Part shown: piece after piece, positions 40,786-47,326 of the stretch
Numbering within the stretch: position 1 is the first letter of the stretch
Layout of the letters: every line of letters starts with the position of its first letter
IMG/VR virus record: IMGVR_UViG_3300009009_000003
Span: 1 to 64,000 of that record
Origin: a virus
Strand: one strand, 5' to 3'
DNA length: 64,000 bases
Notes under the pieces: generated by a model
Seen by the model: only the letters and a program-made list of their open reading frames with translations
Told to the model about the DNA's origin: nothing
The model's database searches: none
Position numbers and translations under genes: made by a program

Positions 40786-41687
40786 ATCGCCTCCTTATTA
40801 AGTTCTGCTATCAGCTTGTTTACTAATTCTTTCACACAATTTTCTATATTGTTTGCCACCATAAAATTTTCCAAGTTGTTTTCAAATTTTAAATTTTCCA
40901 TTATCTTATCTTCACTAAGACCATTAACAAAGGCTTCCAATTTTCTATTAATCTCCTTTTCTTTTTCTAATAGTGACAAATCAAAAACGTTATCTTTTAC
41001 CGGTATTTCTACTCTTTTAGCATTTAATGTTTGTGTATCATAAACAAAAAAACAAGGTTTATGATCAACTTGTGTTATGTCCATTCGCATTAATGACCCA
41101 GGATTTATTAACATTCTGCTTCCATTTTGTACTGTAAAAGTTTTGTGGTTATCCCCTGTAACAATAAGATCATAAAAACTGTTAGCATTTAAAAATTCTA
41201 CAGCATCCATTGAATTAGGAACTTCTTCTCTAAAACAAATAAGACCATGGTAGATCAAAATATTGAATAAATTTGTATCTTCAACTTTAGGTATTGTTTC
41301 TCCAAAATTACAAAAGTAAATCTTTTCTTTTGTTTTCTTTTCTTCTTGACAAAAATCGGTTCTACTGGAAATAAATACTTTTGCACTTTCTAAAACTGCT
41401 AGTGGTGTATTGTCCATCTTATCATTTGAATGGTATCGCATATCGTGTTGTCCGAAAACACCAATCATAGTGGTTTTAGAAAGAATTTGAATCATGGTTC
41501 TTAAAGTTTCGTATGAAATTTTCTTTGTATGGAAGATATCCCCACAATTAAGAATATCCATATTTTCACGACAAGAATATGAAACGATGTAATTAATCTT
41601 TCTAATTTGTTCTTTAACATAATCATCAGTCCTTCTTTTTGGTGGTTGGTCTGTAATATGCCAATCACTAGTTATTATATACTTCAT
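40782..41687 (-). CDS. SbcD/Mre11-like nuclease
   Basis: This 301-residue calcineurin-fold nuclease has S-D-W-H near the N-terminus, N-C-G-D-I-F-H, G-Q-H-D (in place of G-N-H-D), and T-G-D-N-H-K (in place of GHxH). These are the metal ligands of T4 gp47/SbcD. The partner ATPase N-half starts one base upstream of its start region. The last ten residues come from the type B junction repeat and probably replaced the original C-terminus. It should process DNA ends with SbcC. It is distinct from the phosphoesterase at 29039. Confidence 0.8.
   Translation of the reverse strand: MKYIITSDWHITDQPPKRRTDDYVKEQIRKINYIVSYSCRENMDILNCGDIFHTKKISYETLRTMIQILSKTTMIGVFGQHDMRYHSNDKMDNTPLAVLESAKVFISSRTDFCQEEKKTKEKIYFCNFGETIPKVEDTNLFNILIYHGLICFREEVPNSMDAVEFLNANSFYDLIVTGDNHKTFTVQNGSRMLINPGSLMRMDITQVDHKPCFFVYDTQTLNAKRVEIPVKDNVFDLSLLEKEKEINRKLEAFVNGLSEDKIMENLKFENNLENFMVANNIENCVKELVNKLIAELNKEAI
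40789..40814 (-). repeat. Type B junction repeat, copy 3 (end of SbcD gene)
   Basis: The same 26 bases form the last residues of the SbcD-like protein (L-I-A-E-L-N-K-E-A-I) and the ribosome site of DUF1566 copy 2. The ending is foreign to SbcD and typical of DUF1566, so it marks a recombination joint. Confidence 0.85.
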
Positions 41688-41688
41688 A

Positions 41689-42750
41689 TTAAATCCTTAT
41701 TTCTTGTTTACACAAAGGGCATATCTTTTGTTCAGACAAAAAGGTTTTGTGTTTATCCATTAAATCATCAGTTAATTTTTCCCCCACTGCTAATAAAGAA
41801 TAATTTTTTCTGATATCCTCCACTTTTCTGTTTAATTTATTATGTTCAGTGGATAAATTCACACACTCTTCTGCTATATCTTTCAATTCAATTATTTTCC
41901 GTATTGGTTTTACTTTCTGCTCCAAATTTACAACATCTTTACTTATTTTGGTTATATCACAGCACAGTTTTTTTAGATTTTTTTGATTATTTGAAGCATC
42001 AGTTAATTTATTCAAAACAATTTTGATTTCATTTACTAAGTATTCCCCTTCCAAATACTCAATAGTATTTTGTAAAGCGGTCTTAGTTATGCAAACCCTC
42101 TTTATAATTTCATTTAAAGAATATGATGTTCGTTTTTTATCAGAGATATCATTTACTACAGATTCGAGATGTCTTAATTTACTGTCCTTTTCTTCTAAAT
42201 CTACATAAGTATCCAATTCAATTGTACAGGATTCGATTTTTTCGTTTATGTCTTTTAGTTCTGAATTTATCGAATTTATTTTTTTGTTTGTGCGCTCCAA
42301 GCACAAATCTATTATATCAATACCAACCAGCTTATTTAATAGTTTTGCTACTGAACCGGATGAATCTTGTAAAAGATAATACCCTTCATGTTGGGAAAGA
42401 AAGTTAATTTCATTCATATTAAGAATATTCAAGACCTCATCAGGAACATCTGTTCCCAATGCTGTTAATAAGCAATCATTTATTTGATAGTAATGTGTCT
42501 TTCCACGAACATGGTGTACATAAGAATTATCGTTGAAGTAAATTTTTACGGACGTGTCTTCTTTATCAGAAGAAAAGAAGGATTTAAATGGGGTTCCTGA
42601 TGGTCTATTAAAAAGAACCCATTTAATTGCTCTCATTACGGAACTTTTCCCAGAGTGGGAAGCCCCTTTAATAATATTGACCCCATTGGAAAGTTCTAAT
42701 GTAGTATTCTTATGACTTTGAAAATTTTCTATTTCTATTTTACTTATCAT
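41689..42750 (-). CDS. SbcC/Rad50 N-terminal ATPase half with zinc hook (split protein)
   Basis: This 353-residue protein has I-E-N-F-Q-S-H-K at the start, Walker A G-A-S-H-S-G-K-S (residues 29-36), a Q-loop region (NEINFLSQHEGYYLLQDSSG), a long helical arm and the zinc-hook motif C-P-L-C (344 and 347) only six residues before the stop. It has no signature motif or Walker B; those are in the separate gene at 32930. The start overlaps the nuclease gene upstream. This is half of an SbcC-type end-processing ATPase that must pair with another chain. Confidence 0.85.
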   Translation of the reverse strand: MISKIEIENFQSHKNTTLELSNGVNIIKGASHSGKSSVMRAIKWVLFNRPSGTPFKSFFSSDKEDTSVKIYFNDNSYVHHVRGKTHYYQINDCLLTALGTDVPDEVLNILNMNEINFLSQHEGYYLLQDSSGSVAKLLNKLVGIDIIDLCLERTNKKINSINSELKDINEKIESCTIELDTYVDLEEKDSKLRHLESVVNDISDKKRTSYSLNEIIKRVCITKTALQNTIEYLEGEYLVNEIKIVLNKLTDASNNQKNLKKLCCDITKISKDVVNLEQKVKPIRKIIELKDIAEECVNLSTEHNKLNRKVEDIRKNYSLLAVGEKLTDDLMDKHKTFLSEQKICPLCKQEIRI

Positions 42751-43294
42751 TTTGCATCTTTTCTTTATCTAAAACTTTGTATAGGAATGTATCCAAGGTT
42801 GTTATTGTAATATGATGTGGGCAAAGATTTAATAAAGTACAATCTAACGGCACTTTGGCAAAGGGCATGTTGTAGAGAACATTACTAAAAGCAGCACAAA
42901 TCAAACCATTGTTTCTTTTGAATATGATTAATGGTACTTTCTTATTGTGAAAGTCGCACTCTTTTTGTGCTTTATTAAACCAATCAAGAAAAATGTTTTT
43001 TGTTTTTGGTTTATCTATAAAATTTAGAAAATCTATTTTTTCACCATATCCCCTTTTAACTTCCACAAGAAAGATGTCAGTGAAAATCTTCCCTTCCTCT
43101 TCTTCGTGTTTAATATCTCCTGCACCAAATGGTAGGGACTTACCTTTTTTACTTTTTGTTGTTGCTCTTGCTCCTGATGCATCAGTTCTCCAAAATATAT
43201 CTTCGTTTATTCCATCACTTATCCAAAGAGATAATATTCTCGAAATGTCTCTTTCAAATTGTCTCCCCTTTGCACCTCCACCACCTTTTCTCAT
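42740..43294 (-). CDS. PD-(D/E)XK-type nuclease (possible Holliday-junction resolvase-like)
   Basis: This 184-residue protein has G-R-Q-F-E-R-D-I-S-R near the N-terminus, WRTDASGARAT, G-A-G-D-I and T-D-I-F-L-V-E-V-K-R-G, which together give the E...D...E-x-K metal-binding arrangement of PD-(D/E)XK nucleases. Several phages have such a protein near their recombination genes. Placement between the SbcC half and RecA/SSB genes supports a recombination or resolvase role. The exact subfamily is not certain. Confidence 0.65.
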   Translation of the reverse strand: MRKGGGGAKGRQFERDISRILSLWISDGINEDIFWRTDASGARATTKSKKGKSLPFGAGDIKHEEEEGKIFTDIFLVEVKRGYGEKIDFLNFIDKPKTKNIFLDWFNKAQKECDFHNKKVPLIIFKRNNGLICAAFSNVLYNMPFAKVPLDCTLLNLCPHHITITTLDTFLYKVLDKEKMQNDK

Positions 43295-43503
43295 TATTTT
43301 CTACCGTATTTTATTGCTAATTTAGAATGACAATAACAATATAATTTCCCAGGACCATATCCATTTCTATTTTTACATTGCTTATTAGAAGAAAATAATT
43401 CATATGCACATCTAGTATGGTCGTAAGGAACACCCCCACCTTTACTGCTTTCATATATATGCTTTTTTGCTTTGATCTTAGTAATAAAAGGATAGACAAT
43501 CAC
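43294..43503 (-). CDS. Small Cys-containing basic protein
   Basis: This 69-residue protein has C-A-Y-E-L-F...Q-C-K-N-R-N-G-Y-G and Y-C-Y-C-H-S-K, a likely zinc-binding C-x(n)-C-x(n)-C-x-C/H cluster. Its stop overlaps the nuclease start. It is preceded by an 85-base gap after the RecA gene in which I see no clear promoter. Function is unknown. Confidence 0.5.
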   Translation of the reverse strand: MIVYPFITKIKAKKHIYESSKGGGVPYDHTRCAYELFSSNKQCKNRNGYGPGKLYCYCHSKLAIKYGRK

Positions 43504-43588
43504 AAGAATTCCTCAAAATATAGTTGGGAAGGGGAGCAGGATAAACTTTTAAACCCACTTCCCCTTTTACGATGGGGCAATCAACCAA

Positions 43589-44641
43589 CTATAGGTCTAT
43601 ATATTTTGGTTTTCTTTTTATACTTATTTCATCTTCGATTTGCTTCCATAAATTTGCTGTCAATTCTTTTAGTTTCGGTTCCAAACCCTTTTCTTCTATG
43701 AAAGAAATAAGATCATCTTCTCTCATTTGCTCTTCGCTAATCCCATCAGCTAGTATATACCCACCGCCCTTCTTCCCCCAAAACTTATTATCAACAAGAA
43801 AATTAATACAGGATTTAATATCATCCACCCCGTAATCATAATACACAGGAAAACTAATTTCTCTTAGCTTTCCTGTGTATTTGTTCTTTTTTACTTTAGC
43901 AATAATATTTTGTCCTAGAGTATGTGAATTTCTTGTTTTGGCTTTAATGCTACTTTCTTTGGATAACCATATCTCATGGGAAGACCAAAACTCCAAAGCT
44001 CTTCCACCTGATTTGGTTTTCTTCGGTCCGTACATAACATTAAGGCTGTCTCTAGTTTGGGAGATTATTAGTGATAGAGAATTTGTTTTCTCTACCCCTT
44101 CAGCAAAGTTTCGAAATGCTTCTGATGCCCATTTTGCCTTTTCAGATTTGAAGCTGCCTTTTATATCTTCTGTTTCATTACTAAGAACCTTCTTTACTAT
44201 TTCATCACCCCTCTTTTTTTCTTCTTCTGAAGAAAGACCGTCAAAAGAGTCTGTGATGTAGACAAATGGTTTATTGTCAGCCATCATTCTAAGATGGTTT
44301 CCATACCATTGTTGTATGGTTCGAGAGTTAATGTCTCTTCTTATCCTCTCGCTTACTCTTTTTCCAAATAGTTTTGAAACATTAAATTCCAGGGCAACTT
44401 CAGTATCATCATAAATAAGCTCATAGTCATCAAATCTCTTATCCTGACAAAGCTCTGCCAGCATAGTTAAAGCAAGCATACTCTTTCCAGCAGAAGAATC
44501 ACCTATCAAATTTATTATCTTTCCAAAAGGATACCCACCGAAAGCATTATCAGAAAGAGCAAGATTAAGAAGTGTGCTTCCTGTTTGTATAAAGCCATTT
44601 TCTAATTTTATTTCTTCTTGCTCTTTCCTTTTTGGACTCAT
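43589..44641 (-). CDS. RecA/UvsX-like recombinase
   Basis: This 350-residue protein has Walker A G-D-S-S-A-G-K-S (47-54) and the catalytic-acid region YELIYDDTEVALEF, consistent with the RecA/UvsX core. Walker B is VYITDSFDGL, and LSLIISQTRD resembles the RecA L2/motif 4 region. It would form filaments on single-stranded DNA for strand exchange. The start overlaps the SSB gene by four bases, as expected for partners. Length is close to bacterial RecA. Confidence 0.85.
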   Translation of the reverse strand: MSPKRKEQEEIKLENGFIQTGSTLLNLALSDNAFGGYPFGKIINLIGDSSAGKSMLALTMLAELCQDKRFDDYELIYDDTEVALEFNVSKLFGKRVSERIRRDINSRTIQQWYGNHLRMMADNKPFVYITDSFDGLSSEEEKKRGDEIVKKVLSNETEDIKGSFKSEKAKWASEAFRNFAEGVEKTNSLSLIISQTRDSLNVMYGPKKTKSGGRALEFWSSHEIWLSKESSIKAKTRNSHTLGQNIIAKVKKNKYTGKLREISFPVYYDYGVDDIKSCINFLVDNKFWGKKGGGYILADGISEEQMREDDLISFIEEKGLEPKLKELTANLWKQIEDEISIKRKPKYIDL

Positions 44642-45624
44642 TCCATTCTCCTTCTCATTCTTTTAGGTGGATCGCTTGGTTCTGGAACATCCACATGCTC
44701 AGTAAATCTTCTTCTTCTGGGTTCTTCAACTGGTTTTTCCTGTACAGGTTCTGGTTTGGTAAGCAATTCGTATGCTTCAATACATTGGTCAACTTGCGAG
44801 CATGTGTCACACTCGGGATACTGCTCAGGTGCTACACCAAAATATTCACCTGCCGGACACCTTCTTGCATTTATCGGTTTTTCATCAACAGAATCTTTTT
44901 TACCCATAAGGGCATTTTTCATTGAATCATAGGATGGGTGCATATCAAGCAACTCATCCAAAGGAACAACCATATCTAAAATATCATCAGGTATGGGTTC
45001 CCGTCTATCAACAAAAGCGTGGCCAAGATATTCCATTGTTTCTTTAGACTTAGAAACTATTTTGAACCTGATGCTTCTCCCATTATCAGGATCAAGATAG
45101 TTTATGTACCCACCACCTCTGGGCAATCTTGCCAATTCACTGATTTTTTCTTCAAAGAAGAAGTAAGCCACTTCCCAGGGAATGGGTCCCAATTTTTCAA
45201 TTATCCCTTTTTCATCATGTACCCATACATTATATATTTCTCTTCGGTATGTTCTCAGTGCAGTGTAATCATCACCGCTTGGACGTTCTTCTTTAATATA
45301 TTCACATATAGGACAAGGCTCTTTGAAATTTTTTAGTGGGCAAACAAAATTATCATTGAGCATACCTATTCTTCTGTGGATAAACAGATCGCAATTGTAA
45401 GCAATTTCACCTTTCTTTAAATGGGGGTGGTTAGCACCAGCAAAGAATGGAATAATGTCTATAAGATGCACCTCATTCTTTTCAGGCATCCATATTTTCA
45501 TTCCTTCAGGAAACTTCTCTTTCAAAAATATGGAACGACCGGATATCTGTCGTTCTTCAGTTTCCTGTCTACGTTTCAACAAATCTTGCCTATGTTCTGA
45601 CATTCTTTTTCTCATAGTGGACAT
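44638..45624 (-). CDS. Single-stranded DNA-binding protein (T4 gp32-like)
   Basis: This 328-residue protein has a basic N-terminus, an OB-fold-type core and the gp32-like zinc segment (NFVCPLKNFKEPCPICEYI). A second Cys cluster (C-P-A-G...C-D-T-C...C) and a proline/charge-rich C-terminal tail follow. gp32-like proteins coat ssDNA and recruit replication and recombination partners. The tail is basic (RRRRF, KRMRRRME) rather than acidic, which is unusual for an SSB. It sits between RecA and a coiled-coil gene. Confidence 0.75.
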   Translation of the reverse strand: MSTMRKRMSEHRQDLLKRRQETEERQISGRSIFLKEKFPEGMKIWMPEKNEVHLIDIIPFFAGANHPHLKKGEIAYNCDLFIHRRIGMLNDNFVCPLKNFKEPCPICEYIKEERPSGDDYTALRTYRREIYNVWVHDEKGIIEKLGPIPWEVAYFFFEEKISELARLPRGGGYINYLDPDNGRSIRFKIVSKSKETMEYLGHAFVDRREPIPDDILDMVVPLDELLDMHPSYDSMKNALMGKKDSVDEKPINARRCPAGEYFGVAPEQYPECDTCSQVDQCIEAYELLTKPEPVQEKPVEEPRRRRFTEHVDVPEPSDPPKRMRRRME

Positions 45625-45626
45625 AA

Positions 45627-46085
45627 TTACTCTCCTTTTTTCATTCTTGATGAATTAATGTTTTCCGTTTTCATTTTCTGTATAGCTTCACCGACATCTT
45701 TATCTGTGCAATAATAATTGTGAACATATAACTGAACAAGAAGCTCCAACATTTTTTTCTTTTGGTCAAGTGCTTTCAACATATTTTCCAATGAATTCAT
45801 TTCTTTCTGTTTTTCAATTACATCTTTTCTTAAATCTGAAACCTCTTTATTTGAAGTTATGGCAGAAGATATTGCTGCTTCAGTTGTTTTTATATCCGGT
45901 GAAATTCCGTTTGTTCTAAAATAAATATCCAAACCGGCTTCCGTTTCCTTTAGCTTAAATTTTATATCTCCCAATTCATTATCTAATTTAGCTAATTTCT
46001 CACTATAGAAAAAATAAAGGCTTGACTGATTTTCACAAAGAGAATCAAGGTTATACTTATCAATTGCTAAATCTTTATCTAACAT
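45627..46085 (-). CDS. Coiled-coil protein of the recombination module
   Basis: This 152-residue, strongly helical protein belongs to a set I recognise in many phages directly beside SSB and RecA genes (Y-F-F-Y-S-E-K-L-A-K-L-D-x-E..., TTEAAISSAI, LVQLYVHNYY). The shared sequence has no assigned activity that I can vouch for. By analogy with T4 UvsY, a recombination mediator role is possible. It starts after GAGGTG and just downstream of a good promoter. Confidence 0.6.
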   Translation of the reverse strand: MLDKDLAIDKYNLDSLCENQSSLYFFYSEKLAKLDNELGDIKFKLKETEAGLDIYFRTNGISPDIKTTEAAISSAITSNKEVSDLRKDVIEKQKEMNSLENMLKALDQKKKMLELLVQLYVHNYYCTDKDVGEAIQKMKTENINSSRMKKGE

Positions 46086-46105
46086 ATTTCACCTCAGTAC
46101 ATATT

Positions 46106-46133
46106 ATTATAACATAGTTTAGAGTAAAGTCAA
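46106..46133 (-). promoter_or_regulatory. Sigma70-type promoter for the SSB/RecA operon
   Basis: On the - strand TTGACT (46128-46133), a 16-base spacer and TATAAT (46106-46111) precede the coiled-coil gene by about 20 bases, with TATGTTATAAT matching two other promoters in this block. Transcription should start near 46099 and run through the coiled-coil, SSB and RecA genes. Confidence 0.75.
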
Positions 46134-46142
46134 TAGATTTTT

Positions 46143-47078
46143 TTACTTGATGCAAGATAAAAGACATGCTGCTGATAGACCTGCTTTCCCTGAATAAATA
46201 AAACTATCGGTAAAGTTTAGAATTATGGATGTAATGAACTCCGCTTTCTTTTCATTACTAGATAGTAGTACTTTATTCAAATAACCAAGAATGGCATATC
46301 TGGCTGCTTCTGCTTCTCCATTATATCCACTTAATATATTTCTTATTTTGTCCCATTTTTCTGATGGGTTTTCTGTGGATATGAGTGCTCGGCAAATATC
46401 AATGGATAGATTCTCTCTTGTTACTACATGGGAAATACATTTAATTGCTTCTTCTTCAGATTCAATATCAATTACTGAATCAAGTAATGACAACGCCCTT
46501 CCGAAAGAACCTTCACAAGAAGCGGAGATTTCCTTCAGAAGATTGTTTAGTGGGTCATTAATTCCCTCCTTCTTTAATATTCTTTCTAATCCTTTTATTA
46601 TTGTTTCTCTGTCTAACAACTCCAATTCCCCACAAAAGCACCTTCGTTTTATAGTGATCTTAATCTTTTCGGGTTCAGTGGTGGAGAGTACATACAGAAC
46701 ATGCTTAGGTGGCTCTTCTAGCATAAGCAGAAGGGACTCTTGTGCAGCTCCAGTAATCTGGTGACACTCATCAAGCAAGTATAGTTTGTACTTCCCCATA
46801 ATAGGTTTATAAGCAGTGCTTTCCCCAATTTCTCTTATTGTGTCAATCCCCCTTGTATTGGCTGCATTGTAAATAAAAAAATCACAATCAGCTATCTTAA
46901 AAAAGTTTTTTAATATGTAGGCCATTGTTGTCTTGCCACATCCTGAAGGGCCACTAAAGAAATACGAGTGTGGAACATCCTCCTTTCTATTCAAAACGGA
47001 AGTAAGGCTTGCTTTTGTTTTTTCATTTCCAATTAATTCAGTGTATGTTTTTGTTCTGTACTTTGTTTGCAAAGGCAT
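46143..47078 (-). CDS. Clamp-loader ATPase (DnaX/RFC-like)
   Basis: This 311-residue AAA+ protein has TYTELIGNEKTKASLTSVLN, Walker A GPSGCGKT, Walker B LYLLDECHQ (DECH), sensor 1 YVLSTTEPEKI and the SRC-like RRC. It loads the sliding clamp encoded at 49869 onto primed DNA. It has no zinc module like bacterial DnaX and is shorter than DnaX. Its 5' end overlaps the upstream zinc-ribbon gene by about 46 bases. Confidence 0.85.
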   Translation of the reverse strand: MPLQTKYRTKTYTELIGNEKTKASLTSVLNRKEDVPHSYFFSGPSGCGKTTMAYILKNFFKIADCDFFIYNAANTRGIDTIREIGESTAYKPIMGKYKLYLLDECHQITGAAQESLLLMLEEPPKHVLYVLSTTEPEKIKITIKRRCFCGELELLDRETIIKGLERILKKEGINDPLNNLLKEISASCEGSFGRALSLLDSVIDIESEEEAIKCISHVVTRENLSIDICRALISTENPSEKWDKIRNILSGYNGEAEAARYAILGYLNKVLLSSNEKKAEFITSIILNFTDSFIYSGKAGLSAACLLSCIK

Positions 47079-47311
47079 GTGTTCTCCTCAGTTCCTTCAT
47101 TTAAAACAGAAACAAACGCAGTATCACACTTTGGACACAATAAAGTGAATTCTGGGTCACTGTCAGTTAGTTTTTGGATTAAAATTAGATTGTCATCTTT
47201 ACATTCATAACATATTCCTTTTGTTCTGCTTACTCGATACTCTCTGGATTGACAAAAATCAATTGTTTCGTCATCCATTAAATCAAAAACCATTCCACTG
47301 AGACTATTCAT
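47033..47311 (-). CDS. Zinc-ribbon protein
   Basis: This 92-residue protein has C-Y-E-C (about residues 34-37) and C-P-K-C (about 59-62), a typical zinc ribbon, followed by a Cys-containing tail. The start is preceded by AAAGGAGGTGA and lies 16 bases after the polymerase stop. Its end overlaps the clamp loader. It may be a replication accessory, but nothing in the sequence proves this. Confidence 0.6.
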   Translation of the reverse strand: MNSLSGMVFDLMDDETIDFCQSREYRVSRTKGICYECKDDNLILIQKLTDSDPEFTLLCPKCDTAFVSVLNEGTEENTCLCKQSTEQKHTLN

Positions 47312-47326
47312 TTTATCACCTCCTTT

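Noticed and set aside
38000-41000. Complete diversity-generating retroelement
   Set aside because: No reverse transcriptase (no Y-x-D-D protein) and no template repeat was found in the window; only the variable-region-like pattern is present.
43504-43588. Hairpin AAGGGGA...TCCCCTT as a terminator after the RecA gene
   Set aside because: Only seven pairs with a loop of more than 20 bases and no T-run; too weak to call. I see no gene in the gap either.
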